From the NCBI GenBank assembly GCA_019639175.1, contig JAHBSK010000008.1, positions 62,001 to 126,000 of the forward strand: DNA of 64,000 bases, given 5' to 3'. Both the position numbers and the translations under genes were made by a program. The stretch comes from Acidobacteriota bacterium. GTDB lineage: Bacteria; Acidobacteriota; Blastocatellia; Pyrinomonadales; Pyrinomonadaceae. Shown here piece by piece: positions 55,769 through 64,000 of this stretch (positions are counted from its first letter, which is position 1; every line of letters begins with the position of its first letter). The notes under the pieces are model-generated. The model saw only the letters and a program-made list of their open reading frames with translations. It made no database searches and was not told the origin of the DNA.

Positions 55769-57017
55769 AAGAGTTCTTTGAAAAACCGTCATATTTTTCT
55801 GATTAACAGAAAATCAGGTATTTTTTTAGTACGCACTTTTTGTTTTAATATTTCCGACATTTTATTGGTTTTTCCGCCACTTATTTGGTGCGATTTCCTT
55901 TAATTGATCCGGTAATTGATCTGGCGTTTTCATTATTTCGTCGTTTAGGCGCAGTTCGGCAGCCGAGCGTTGCGTTTTATCAGGAACGAGGTTCGGAGCA
56001 CGTTATAAACGATGCACGACATGTCGAACCGCAGGGCGTTTCGCAGCTTATTCTTTGCCGCCATTGTGCTGACTTTCAGTTTCTTTTTCATGAATGCGAA
56101 CGGGTGTTCGACCGCCGCCCTGACCTTTGATCTTTGTCGATTTCGTTTTTGCTGTCTGTTTGATAATTTTCGCCCTCTTCGTCCTTTGTCCAAAACTCCG
56201 TAGTAGATCCCAAGTTCGCGGGCCGCACGCTTTTCAGCATCTTTCGGATACGCCTTGTCTCCCCAGACGCTTTTTTCGTCGCCGCTGATGAGATTCTCGA
56301 ACTCGCTCCGGTCGTGTTCGTTTGCCGGCGTAAACGCCCGTTTGCGGATGATCTTGCTCTCGACATCAACGCCGATATGTCCCTTATATCCAAAATGCTT
56401 CTTCCCGTTTTTCTTTGTGCTTCGAGCCTCTGTATCTATCCGGCTGCTAGGCTCTTTCTCCAGTTCACCCCGTTTCTTACCGCTCAACGGGCGATTCCCG
56501 CTCGGCAATATCACCGCGTCCACCATTGTTCCTTTCTTCAATATCAGTCCTCGTCTTTCGATTTGCCCGTCAATGCTCGCAAATATCTTGTCCATCAATC
56601 CATGCTTCACGAGTGCCTCTTTGAAATGCCAAACGGTCGTGAAGTCAGGTATCTCTTCATCGTATCCCGGCCCCACAAACTGCTGAAACGACAGACGGTC
56701 TATCAACGAATCTTCCAATTCCTCGTCGCTCAAATTGAACGTGCTCTGCAAAAACAGCATCTTCAGTTTCTTCTTAAAGCTGATCGGCGGCCTTCCTCCC
56801 TTTCCGCTTTTCGTCTTGTCCAAAACCTCCACCACCTTCACCAACTCATCCCAATCCACCAACTTCTCGATCTCTCCCAGCGTCCTCACAGCCCGACTCG
56901 CCTTCTTCCGCCGACTGTTCCTCACTATCGCGTCCATCAATGTCATTTGCTCTGTTTCCATTCTTCTATTTTAAAATTAAACTGAAGAAATCTAAAACGG
57001 TTTTTCAAAGAACTCTT
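55769..57017. mobile_element. IS5-family insertion sequence
   Basis: 1249-bp element bounded by perfect 21-bp inverted repeats (AAGAGTTCTTTGAAAAACCG plus T at 55769-55789 and its complement at 56997-57017). It contains one intact transposase gene on the minus strand. No clear target duplication is seen in the flanks (left ...cacata, right acagc...). It has not disrupted a recognisable gene. Confidence 0.92.
55945..56961 (-). CDS. IS5-family transposase
   Basis: 338 residues. An N-terminal DUF772 domain (FNLSDEELEDSLIDRLSFQQ, PDFTTVWHFKEAL) precedes a DDE catalytic domain with the acidic residues expected in TMVDAVILPS, VWGDKAYPKDAEKRA and VRAAVEHPFAFMKKKL. Basic segments (RRGRKLSNRQQKRNRQRSK) suit DNA binding. 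Uninterrupted and framed by perfect inverted repeats, so probably active recently. Confidence 0.93.
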   Translation of the reverse strand: METEQMTLMDAIVRNSRRKKASRAVRTLGEIEKLVDWDELVKVVEVLDKTKSGKGGRPPISFKKKLKMLFLQSTFNLSDEELEDSLIDRLSFQQFVGPGYDEEIPDFTTVWHFKEALVKHGLMDKIFASIDGQIERRGLILKKGTMVDAVILPSGNRPLSGKKRGELEKEPSSRIDTEARSTKKNGKKHFGYKGHIGVDVESKIIRKRAFTPANEHDRSEFENLISGDEKSVWGDKAYPKDAEKRAARELGIYYGVLDKGRRGRKLSNRQQKRNRQRSKVRAAVEHPFAFMKKKLKVSTMAAKNKLRNALRFDMSCIVYNVLRTSFLIKRNARLPNCA

Positions 57018-57149
57018 ACAGCAAACGGACATCTCATCGCCCCGACCGCACCGGGGAACTCGAGATTTGGATAATCATTTTGAATTGTTCCACAGATTAT
57101 TTGAGAATATTTTTCTTAAAACAATAAAATATTTGATAACATAATTTTT

Positions 57150-57392
57150 ATGACGGTAACTGAAAAAGTATTTGAAAAATTTAAGGCATTGCCGGCAGAT
57201 CGCCAGCAGGAATTATTGGATTTTGCCGAGTTCCTCGAAAAAAAGGACGCCCCTAAAACTCCTCGTAGTTCGCTTCGAGGAATTTGGGCTGATGATCCGA
57301 GTAATCTCACCGAAGAAGACCTTCGTGAAGCACGCAATGAAATGTGGCGAGGATATACAAAAGACACTGAAGACCAACTCGAATTTCCATAA
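57150..57392 (+). CDS. DUF2281-type antitoxin
   Basis: 80 residues. The opening EKVFEKFKALPADRQQELLD with FAEFLEKK is the DUF2281 signature, a family of antitoxin-like proteins next to PIN toxins. The C-terminal half (WADDPSNLTEEDLREARNEM) probably binds the toxin. It overlaps the downstream PIN gene by one base (TAATGG). AT-richer than the surrounding genes, in keeping with a mobile cassette, and beside an IS. Confidence 0.85.
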   Translation: MTVTEKVFEKFKALPADRQQELLDFAEFLEKKDAPKTPRSSLRGIWADDPSNLTEEDLREARNEMWRGYTKDTEDQLEFP

Positions 57393-57796
57393 TGGCCGAT
57401 CTTGTCATAGATACACAAATTGCTGTCTGGTATTTTGAGAATTCCACTCGTCTTTCAACAGCGGCCAATACTGTGCTTGATTCTGCTGTTCGATCCGGCG
57501 GAACCATTTTTATTTCTACGATCACTATTGTCGAACTTATTTATTTGATCGAGAAAGGCAGGTTAGCGCCTGATAAGCTTATCAAACTAAATGCTGAACT
57601 TAGGCTTCCAAACACAAGCTTTGCCGCACAACCTTTGACAAAAGAAATATCGGACGCTCTTGGCTTAATTCCCCGCACACTGGTTGCGGACATGCCTGAT
57701 CGAATCATCTCAGCCACAGCACTGTATCTTAATTTGCCTCTTATAACCAGCGACTCTGATATTCATAAACTGACCAACATTCAAACTATCTGGTAA
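57392..57796 (+). CDS. VapC-type PIN-domain toxin
   Basis: 134-residue PIN ribonuclease. Acidic residues occur in [35 protein letters not shown] and [10 protein letters not shown], the four positions that build the metal site. Intact, unlike the toxin at 515. It is preceded by its antitoxin and overlaps the start of pyrC by one base (TGGTAATG), so a ribosome finishing the toxin can restart on pyrC. Cleavage target unknown. Confidence 0.9.
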   Translation: MADLVIDTQIAVWYFENSTRLSTAANTVLDSAVRSGGTIFISTITIVELIYLIEKGRLAPDKLIKLNAELRLPNTSFAAQPLTKEISDALGLIPRTLVADMPDRIISATALYLNLPLITSDSDIHKLTNIQTIW

Positions 57797-59091
57797 TGAA
57801 ACTACTCATACATAACGGACATCTTATTGACCCGGCGGCGCCTGAAAACACAGGGAAGAACGTTCTTATTGAGGACGGGAGAGTTGCCGCATGGCTTGAC
57901 CATGGCGAGGGCGTGCCGGAAGGGGCAGAGGTCTTTGATGCGAGCGGGCTGCTGGTCGCGCCGGGTTTTATTGATATGCACGTGCATCTGCGCGAACCGG
58001 GACAGGAGCATAAAGAGACCATTGCCAGCGGATGCGCAGCGGCGGTCGCAGGCGGCTGGACGAGTGTTTGCCCGATGCCGAATACGAACCCGGTCAATGA
58101 CAACGCGGCGATAACCCGCTACATGATCGAACAGGCGGAACACGCGGGCATGGCAAACGTCTTCCCTATCGGAGCGATAACGAAATCTTCCGATGGCAGC
58201 GAGCTTGCAGAAATGGGTGAGATGAAAGCCGCCGGAGCCGTTGCCGTTTCTGACGACGGTCGGCCCGTGCCGAATGCAGGCATCATGCGGCGGGCAATGC
58301 AGTATGCAAAGGATTTCGGCCTGCCGGTGATAGATCATTGCGAGGACAAATCGCTCTCAAAAGGCGGCGTTATGCACGAAGGCCGCGTTTCGCTGCTGCT
58401 CGGCCTTAAAGGAATGCCCGCTCTTGCTGAAGATCTCGACGCCGTTCGTGACATCATTTTGGCAAAAGAAACAGGCGCTCACGTCCACATCGCGCACGTG
58501 TCGACCAAAGGTGCTATCGAGGCCGTCCGCAGGGCGAAGAACGACCACATCAGCGTCACGTGCGAGGTCACGCCGCATCACTTTACGCTGACGGACAAGG
58601 CGGTCGAAGGCTATGACACAAATTACAAAATGGCTCCTCCGCTTCGCGGCGAGGAACATGTCGAGGCGATCATCGAAGGCCTCCGCGACGGCACGATAGA
58701 CGCCATTGCAACCGACCATGCGCCGCACCACACGGACGAAAAGGCCCTCGAATTTGACCGGGCGCCGTTCGGAATCACCGGCCTGGAAACCGCCGTCGGC
58801 CTCACGTTCAAGGAACTGATCGAAAAAGGCGTCATCAGCCTGGAACGCCTCGTCGAACTTTGTTCGACCAACCCTGCGAGAATTTTCAATTTGGAAGGCC
58901 GAGGCACGCTCAGACCCGGCTCCATCGCCGACATAACCATCATAGACCCCGACCGTAAATGGACGTACCGCAACGCCGATTCCGTCTCAAGATCAAAAAA
59001 TTCCCCGTTCGACGGCTGGGAATTCACCGGCCGCGCCGTCGCTACATTCGTCAATGGAAAACTTGTCTATAAATTCACGCCGCCCGCTTAG
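57796..59091 (+). CDS. pyrC: Dihydroorotase
   Basis: 431-residue type I dihydroorotase of pyrimidine synthesis (cyclises N-carbamoyl-aspartate). The zinc motif [18 protein letters not shown], the lysine region (about 150), [26 protein letters not shown] and [12 protein letters not shown] are all present, so it looks active. It directly follows the toxin-antitoxin pair with overlapping stop and start. No other pyr gene is in the window. The three-hairpin repeat at 59105 lies just past its stop. Confidence 0.95.
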   Translation: MKLLIHNGHLIDPAAPENTGKNVLIEDGRVAAWLDHGEGVPEGAEVFDASGLLVAPGFIDMHVHLREPGQEHKETIASGCAAAVAGGWTSVCPMPNTNPVNDNAAITRYMIEQAEHAGMANVFPIGAITKSSDGSELAEMGEMKAAGAVAVSDDGRPVPNAGIMRRAMQYAKDFGLPVIDHCEDKSLSKGGVMHEGRVSLLLGLKGMPALAEDLDAVRDIILAKETGAHVHIAHVSTKGAIEAVRRAKNDHISVTCEVTPHHFTLTDKAVEGYDTNYKMAPPLRGEEHVEAIIEGLRDGTIDAIATDHAPHHTDEKALEFDRAPFGITGLETAVGLTFKELIEKGVISLERLVELCSTNPARIFNLEGRGTLRPGSIADITIIDPDRKWTYRNADSVSRSKNSPFDGWEFTGRAVATFVNGKLVYKFTPPA

Positions 59092-59104
59092 GCTATGCCT
59101 TCAA

Positions 59105-59244
59105 GCACTGCGGTCGGGTTATAACCCGACCGTAACATTTCCCCTAAAAATGAAGGAGGCTGTGCCTCCGCCATAAATGAGGCACAGCCTCAAGAATTTT
59201 TCAGAGAGGCCCACAACGGTCGGGCATAGCACCGACCGCAGTGC
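59105..59244. repeat. Three-hairpin intergenic repeat, copy 2
   Basis: 140 bp bounded by perfect 13-bp inverted repeats (GCACTGCGGTCGG / CCGACCGCAGTGC). Hairpin 1 is the perfect palindrome CGGTCGGGTTA / TAACCCGACCG, hairpin 2 GAGGCTGTGCCTC / GAGGCACAGCCTC with Ts after it, hairpin 3 CGGTCGG-GCATAGCA-CCGACCG. Stem 1 differs from copy 1 at paired positions. It probably terminates pyrC. Confidence 0.85.
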
Positions 59245-59378
59245 AAAAGGGTACAGCCCAAAAGATAAATTTAAGAACCCGGTCGCTATCGCTCGCGGTT
59301 CTGACTCAGCGGCCGCGGCGGTTCTGACATCATTCACCATTTACAGTTAGAGCAGATTTTCTGCAATAATATTTGGCT

Positions 59379-59900
59379 ATGAAAACATTTGCCCTTTTTG
59401 CGATCATTTTTGTCTCTGCGGCCACAGCATTTTCCCAGACAAGCGTTTATACCGATCTGTCTGACACCAAATGCAAGACGCTCAGGTCGGACGACGAAGA
59501 CGGTATTTTGTACAAAGGTGAATGTGCGGGTGTGGCGGGTTATAAGCTGCACGTAATTGAGGGCGACCTGCGGCAATCGATAGATGTTGTTTTCCCGAAC
59601 AAAACTGTTCATCAGCTAAGATTCTGGGAACATTTTATGGCGTTTTCCTACACCGGCCCGCGTGCCGAATGGAGAATAAAGAACAAAAAGCCCTTTGCCC
59701 TGATCGTCCGCCTGAACGTCAGCGAAGACCTGAATGACCCGAGCAAAACCACGTCATACCTCATCGTTTCAAAGATCACCAAAGACTTTGCCTGTGTTAC
59801 CGACGTGGTCAAACCGAGCAAGGATCAGAACGTGCAGGCTCGAAAACTGGCCGATGCGTCAGTAAACAATCCCTGCATGGTCGCCGGATCTGAAAAGTAA
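59379..59900 (+). CDS. Secreted protein of unknown function
   Basis: 173 residues from ATG 59379 (a TTG six bases upstream is less likely). A signal peptide (MKTFALFAIIFVSAATAFS) ends before QTSVYTDL. The mature part has four cysteines (SDTKCKTLRS, YKGECAGVAG, FACVTDV, NPCMVAG), likely two disulfides, and repeated pattern of short beta strands. No family recognised. It is alone between a repeat element and terC. Confidence 0.7.
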   Translation: MKTFALFAIIFVSAATAFSQTSVYTDLSDTKCKTLRSDDEDGILYKGECAGVAGYKLHVIEGDLRQSIDVVFPNKTVHQLRFWEHFMAFSYTGPRAEWRIKNKKPFALIVRLNVSEDLNDPSKTTSYLIVSKITKDFACVTDVVKPSKDQNVQARKLADASVNNPCMVAGSEK

Positions 59901-59997
59901 ACGGCACAGGTTTGATTTCGCCTCAGGAATAGCCGTAAAATTCCCTGTCTAAAAATTGAAAGTTCGTTTGAATAAACATTAGGGAGAACACGACCGT

Positions 59998-60765
59998 ATG
60001 GAATGGCTGGCCGACCCGAATATCTGGATAGCATTTGCAACGCTGACCGTACTTGAGCTTGTACTTGGCATTGACAACGTTATATTTATCTCGATCCTTG
60101 CCGGCAAGCTGCCGCCGGATCAGCAGAAACGGGCGCGTTTTATCGGCCTGTCACTCGCGCTGGTGATGCGCGTCATCCTGCTCTTCTCGCTGTCGTGGGT
60201 GATGGGCCTGACTGCTCCGATACTGTCCTTGTGGGGTTATGACCTTTCGGGCCGCGACCTGATCCTTCTTATCGGCGGGCTTTTCCTGATAGGAAAATCC
60301 ACGCATGAGATACACGGTTCGCTAGAAGGCGAAGAAGGCCACGCCGTCAAAAAAGCCTACGCTTCATTTGGCGCCGTCATTGCCCAGATAGCCGTACTGG
60401 ACATCGTCTTTTCGCTTGATTCGGTCATAACCGCCATTGGTATGGTCGATCAGGTGCCGATCATGATCGCAGCCGTCATGGTTTCCATCATCGCAATGAT
60501 GATCTTTTCCGGATCGATCAGCGACTTCGTAAGCAGACATCCGACCATAAAGATGCTCGCTCTTGCTTTTCTGCTTATGATCGGCTTTACGCTGGTGGTC
60601 GAAGGGCTGCACATGCATATTCCCAAAGGCTATATCTACGCCGCGATGGCTTTCTCGGTCTTTGTCGAGTTCCTGAATATGCGGCTTCGCGGGCGTTCGC
60701 GTAAACCCATAAACCTAAAGGACGCTTATCACAACGGCGAGCCTTCTGATATTCAGGCATCGTAA
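59998..60765 (+). CDS. TerC-family integral membrane protein
   Basis: 255 residues with about seven hydrophobic segments. The family motif ELVLGIDNVIFISILAGKLP is near the N-terminus and a matching one, LDIVFSLDSVITAIGMVDQV, lies in the second half; acidic residues in these helices are thought to handle metal ions. Members are linked to tellurite resistance, manganese export or loading of secreted metalloproteins. A GGGAGA site lies just upstream of the ATG. The metal is unknown; no Mn riboswitch is seen upstream. Confidence 0.9.
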   Translation: MEWLADPNIWIAFATLTVLELVLGIDNVIFISILAGKLPPDQQKRARFIGLSLALVMRVILLFSLSWVMGLTAPILSLWGYDLSGRDLILLIGGLFLIGKSTHEIHGSLEGEEGHAVKKAYASFGAVIAQIAVLDIVFSLDSVITAIGMVDQVPIMIAAVMVSIIAMMIFSGSISDFVSRHPTIKMLALAFLLMIGFTLVVEGLHMHIPKGYIYAAMAFSVFVEFLNMRLRGRSRKPINLKDAYHNGEPSDIQAS

Positions 60766-60903
60766 GTTTGCCGCAGATAAGATCGGTTTCGCCTCTGAAC
60801 ACCGCAAAGCGCCGGTGTAAAGAGGCGAAACTTTTTCGCTGTCCGTTATCCATTACAGCCTATTACTCTTGACTTTTATCCGGTTTCGGGGCATTTTGCT
60901 CTT

Positions 60904-62577
60904 ATGCGAATAACCAGCCTCACACTTATAGTCGTTCTGTTTCTATCATCATTTGGTTATGTTCTTGGCCAATCCGCCCCGCAATATGACCTTGTCATTG
61001 TAAACGGCAAGATCATAGACGGCACGGGAAATCCGTGGTTCACAGGCTCGGTCGCCGTCAGGGACGGAAAGATCGTCCGCGTCGGATGGTTTGACACCGG
61101 CAATGCAAAGCAGGTGATCGACGCAAAAGGGCAAATGGTCGCTCCGGGCTTTATTGACGTTCACGCTCATACGGAAAACGTCTTCGATCATCCTGATGCC
61201 GAGAATTTTATCAGCATGGGCGTGACGACGCTTATCACCGGAAACTGCGGCGGTTCTCACGTCGATGTCGGCCAATTCCTTGACCGCATCAACGAAACGC
61301 CGCTGGCAATAAATATCTCCACGCTTATCGGCCACAATTCGGTCCGTTCGCAGGTCATGGGCCTGGACAACCGTGCCCCGACCGCCGAAGAACAGCAGAA
61401 AATGAACGAACTGGTCGAAAAGGCGATGCTCGACGGAGCGGTCGGTTTTTCAACCGGCCTCATATATCTGCCGGGAACATTCTCTGAAACGCCTGAGGTC
61501 GTGGAACTTGCCAAAGCGGCGTCAAAATACGGCGGAACCTACGCCAGCCATATCCGTAACGAAGGCGTCGGCGTCTATGACGCGATCAAGGAAGCAATAA
61601 ACATCGGCGAAGAGGCAAAGATGCCGGTCGAAATATCGCATTTCAAGATCTCGGCAAAGTCGCTGTGGGGACAATCGCACAAAACGCTGCAACTGGTCAG
61701 GGACGCCCGAAACCGAGGCCTTTCGGTAACGGTCGATCAATATGCTTATCCGGCTTCTTCGACCTCGCTGGACGCGCGGCTGCCGAGTTGGGCGATAGCG
61801 GGCGGACGCGAGGAAGGCAAAAAACGGATGGCCGATCCTGAAACCCGCGCAAAGATAATCACTGACCTTAAGAAGTCACGCTCCGAGGCTGGTTTTCCTG
61901 ACTTCTCGGACGCTTTTGTGGCAAGCTATCGCCCTAATCCGGAATTTAACGGCAAGAACATCAAACAGATAACGATGGAGGTTCGCGGCAAGGACGATCT
62001 TGATTCGCAGATCGAACAGGTCTTTGAAATGTACGAAAAAGGCGGAGCCAGCATGGTCTATCAGGTGATGAGCGAAGAGGACGTAAAACGCATCATGGCC
62101 GAACCTTTCACGATGATCGCCTCTGACAGCGGTGTGCGAACATTTGGCGCGGGTGTGCCGCATCCGCGCGGTTACGGCAACAATGCCCGCGTGCTTGGCA
62201 GGTACGTTCGCGAACTGAAGATCGTCAGTCTTGAGGACGCCATCCGCAAAATGACATCGCTGCCGGCTAATACTTTCGGGCTTCGCGACCGAGGCCAGAT
62301 CCGCGAAGGCTTTGCCGCTGACATAGTCATCTTTGATGAAAAAACGGTCGGCGATAACGCGACGTTTGAAAAACCGCATCAGTATGCCGTTGGGTTCTCG
62401 CACATCGTTGTCAACGGCGGACACGTTTATGACGGATCGAAAATGACCGGCGTCAAAACCGGGCAGTCGATCCGGGGCAACGGCTATCAGCCCAACTATA
62501 AGCCAAAGGAAGCTGCCCGATGGAATATTCGACGCGCCATGCCCGATATGACGAACTCGATCTTCTCCGGGAGATAG
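60904..62577 (+). CDS. Secreted N-acyl-D-amino-acid deacylase-type amidohydrolase
   Basis: 557 residues. A signal peptide (TLIVVLFLSSFGYVLG) is followed by DLVIVNGKIIDGTGNPW and the metal motif GFIDVHAHTENVF. Further motifs GVTTLITGNCGGS, GAVGFSTGLIYLPG, YASHIRNEGVGVYDAI and IASDSGVRTFG are those of D-aminoacylases and related N-acyl-D-glutamate deacylases. It probably acts in the periplasm on D-amino acid derivatives such as cell wall fragments; the exact substrate is open. The GNAT gene starts inside its last 58 bases. Confidence 0.9.
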   Translation: MRITSLTLIVVLFLSSFGYVLGQSAPQYDLVIVNGKIIDGTGNPWFTGSVAVRDGKIVRVGWFDTGNAKQVIDAKGQMVAPGFIDVHAHTENVFDHPDAENFISMGVTTLITGNCGGSHVDVGQFLDRINETPLAINISTLIGHNSVRSQVMGLDNRAPTAEEQQKMNELVEKAMLDGAVGFSTGLIYLPGTFSETPEVVELAKAASKYGGTYASHIRNEGVGVYDAIKEAINIGEEAKMPVEISHFKISAKSLWGQSHKTLQLVRDARNRGLSVTVDQYAYPASSTSLDARLPSWAIAGGREEGKKRMADPETRAKIITDLKKSRSEAGFPDFSDAFVASYRPNPEFNGKNIKQITMEVRGKDDLDSQIEQVFEMYEKGGASMVYQVMSEEDVKRIMAEPFTMIASDSGVRTFGAGVPHPRGYGNNARVLGRYVRELKIVSLEDAIRKMTSLPANTFGLRDRGQIREGFAADIVIFDEKTVGDNATFEKPHQYAVGFSHIVVNGGHVYDGSKMTGVKTGQSIRGNGYQPNYKPKEAARWNIRRAMPDMTNSIFSGR

Positions 62578-63032
62578 AGCAGGACGCCAGCACGCTTTTC
62601 CGTGGGACGGCTCATGAAAGCGAGATCACGGCTTCATCCCTGTCGCTCGATTTTTTGACCGAAAGACTGCGTTCAGATCAGTTATGGGTCGCGGCGGACA
62701 CCGATGACATTCCCGTCGGTTTCGCCGCGATAACCGTTATTGACGGCCTTGCGCACCTGTATGAACTTTCGGTCGCTCCGGCGCACGGCAGACGCGGCAT
62801 AGGCAAACGCCTCGTCCTCGCCGTATGTGAATGGGCAAAGCAGAACGGTTTTTCCGCCGTCACGCTCTCAACCTACAGCGACATTCCGTGGAACGCTCCG
62901 TTCTACGAACGCATCGGCTTTCATGCCATCAACGAAAATGACCTGTCCCAGGAAATGCTGGCCTTGCGGCGCCGCGAAGCAGAGGACGGGTTGGACATAA
63001 GCCGTCGCGTCATAATGAAACTGCCTTTGTAA
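62520..63032 (+). CDS. GNAT-family N-acetyltransferase
   Basis: 170 residues. The acetyl-CoA-binding motif is SVAPAHGRRGIGKRLVLAV, preceded by LAHLYELSVAP and followed by FYERIGFHAI, typical of GNAT. AAGGAAG lies seven bases before the ATG, so the 58-bp overlap with the deacylase gene is probably real and translation coupled. The substrate is unknown; a small amine or amino acid is usual for this length. Confidence 0.88.
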   Translation: MEYSTRHARYDELDLLREIEQDASTLFRGTAHESEITASSLSLDFLTERLRSDQLWVAADTDDIPVGFAAITVIDGLAHLYELSVAPAHGRRGIGKRLVLAVCEWAKQNGFSAVTLSTYSDIPWNAPFYERIGFHAINENDLSQEMLALRRREAEDGLDISRRVIMKLPL

Positions 63033-63050
63033 AACGTCATCGCTGAAGTT

Positions 63051-63944
63051 TTAACCGGCTGTTTCAAAAAAATGACAGTCAGGTTCGGCCTCAAACGTAA
63101 CGGTTTCCATGGTTCGCGGATGTCGAAATGCAAGGCGGTATGCATGAAGGCAAAGACGTTCAAATTCCCTTCCGCCGCGGGCAACATCGCCTACTATCGG
63201 ATGCCCGATGTGTTCACAGTGGATGCGAAGCTGATTGGTTCTGCCCGTCACAGGCTCCAGTTCGAGCAGCGTCGTTCCTTCATTCCTTTTCAGGACGCTG
63301 TATCGCGTCTCGGACGGTTTCCCGTCCTCTTTCACGCCCCAATATTTGAGTTCACCGAAGCGGCCTATCGGAGCTTCAATGGTCCCGGCGTCGTTCTCAA
63401 TCACGCCTTCGACAAGCGCGACATATCTTTTTTCAACGAACTTTCGCCGAAAGGATTCCATCATCTTTTTATGTGCCTTTAATGTTTTTGAGACAACAAT
63501 AAGCCCCGATGTCTGCTTGTCCAGGCGATGTATCAGTCCAGGACGTACAGATTCGCCGCCGTTGATCTCGCGGTTCAGATGGAACGAAAGAGCGTTCAGC
63601 AAAGTGCCGCTTTTGTCGCGGTTGGTCGGATGAACAAGCATTCCGGCAGGTTTGTTGACGACGATCAGATCATCATCCTCATAAATGATGTCCAGCGGCA
63701 TTTCCTGCGGCCGCATCGCGGTCTCTCGCGAAAGGTCAAGCTCGATCTCGATAAAGTCATTCTGTTTTATGCGATAACCGACATTTTCAAACCTGCCGTT
63801 GACCTCGCATTTCTCGTCCTTGACGATGCCGCGCAGATACATCTTGCTCAGGCCGCCAAAACGCCCGAACAAATATTCATCCAGCCTTTTCTTATGAGAT
63901 TCAGGCCCGACAACTATCTCTAATCGCTGCTCCACGACGTTCAT
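63051..63944 (-). CDS. RluD-family 23S rRNA pseudouridine synthase
   Basis: 297 residues. An S4 RNA-binding domain (KRLDEYLFGRFGGLSKMYLR) at the N-terminus precedes the catalytic RluA/C/D domain, with the active Asp in GLIHRLDKQTSGLIVVSKT. PVTGRTNQLRIHCEHIGHP is the conserved end motif. RluD modifies helix 69 of 23S rRNA; the exact paralogue (RluC or RluD) is uncertain. It starts at 63944 and converges with the GNAT gene. Confidence 0.9.
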   Translation of the reverse strand: MNVVEQRLEIVVGPESHKKRLDEYLFGRFGGLSKMYLRGIVKDEKCEVNGRFENVGYRIKQNDFIEIELDLSRETAMRPQEMPLDIIYEDDDLIVVNKPAGMLVHPTNRDKSGTLLNALSFHLNREINGGESVRPGLIHRLDKQTSGLIVVSKTLKAHKKMMESFRRKFVEKRYVALVEGVIENDAGTIEAPIGRFGELKYWGVKEDGKPSETRYSVLKRNEGTTLLELEPVTGRTNQLRIHCEHIGHPIVGDVARGGREFERLCLHAYRLAFRHPRTMETVTFEAEPDCHFFETAG

Positions 63945-64000
63945 TTTACAGTACTTATGCCGTCCGAACTAGAACAGAAAACCTGTTCTTCGGCGAAAGG

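Noticed and set aside
55769..57017. Target-site duplication of the IS element
   Set aside because: The bases next to the inverted repeats do not match at 2-9 bp, so none is claimed.
59901..59997. yybP-ykoY manganese riboswitch before the TerC gene
   Set aside because: The 97-bp leader lacks the conserved loop sequences of that riboswitch; only a normal ribosome site is seen.

Overview
The window looks like chromosomal DNA of a Gram-negative, moderately GC-rich bacterium. It encodes lipopolysaccharide transport (LptB and a very large LptC/OstA protein), heptose core enzymes (WaaF, GmhB), sigma-54, RapZ/HprK/PTS regulators, RNase J and a type IV pilus two-component system. Together with a giant Ser/Thr kinase carrying TolB-like and TPR modules, this mix points to Acidobacteriota, most likely Blastocatellia. 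That placement is an inference; no rRNA gene is present to prove it. No tRNA, CRISPR array or prophage was seen.

Layout. 1-1255: the start of rimO, then a VapBC-type pair whose toxin is frameshifted. 1256-9302: a transglutaminase membrane protein, arginase, and the conserved rpoN-hpf-hprK-rapZ-EIIA-HPr cluster, all on the minus strand. 9360-15461: lptB, the lptC/ostA fusion, recJ and uppP. 15482-21482: SDR, RNase J, rsmA, ribD, an orphan DUF104 antitoxin and ftsY. 21507-29892: a GYF-type membrane protein and an HD-GYP phosphodiesterase, divergent from a 1452-residue kinase. 30017-34149: a secreted lipase-like protein, an O-methyltransferase and a small secreted GIIIGGN-repeat protein behind a good sigma-54 promoter. 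34480-45954: a GGDEF-EAL protein, prolyl oligopeptidase, PBP1-type enzyme, an epimerase-waaF-gmhB operon and a CHASE3 kinase. 46108-50558: pilS-pilR and a sigma-54-promoted pilin. 50572-51600: a REP-associated transposase inside repeats. 51724-57017: a polytopic membrane protein, atpD-atpC and an intact IS5-family element. 57150-64000: a DUF2281/PIN toxin-antitoxin pair coupled to pyrC, then a secreted protein, TerC, D-aminoacylase, a GNAT and an RluD-type enzyme.

Links between genes. Sigma-54 (7663-9234) can serve both promoters found here, at 49907 (pilA) and 34134 (the GIIIGGN gene); PilR at 47958 is the obvious activator for the first. HprK, HPr and EIIA form a regulatory PTS fragment next to RapZ. 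LptB/LptC-OstA, UppP, the PBP and WaaF/GmhB all serve envelope building. The c-di-GMP enzymes (HD-GYP and GGDEF-EAL) and the pilus genes suggest control of surface behaviour.

The least ordinary content is between genes. Several spacers are built of degenerate 7-bp tandem words. A roughly 140-bp three-hairpin repeat occurs twice with compensatory stem changes and once as a fragment. The REP-type transposase is flanked by inverted hairpin repeats.
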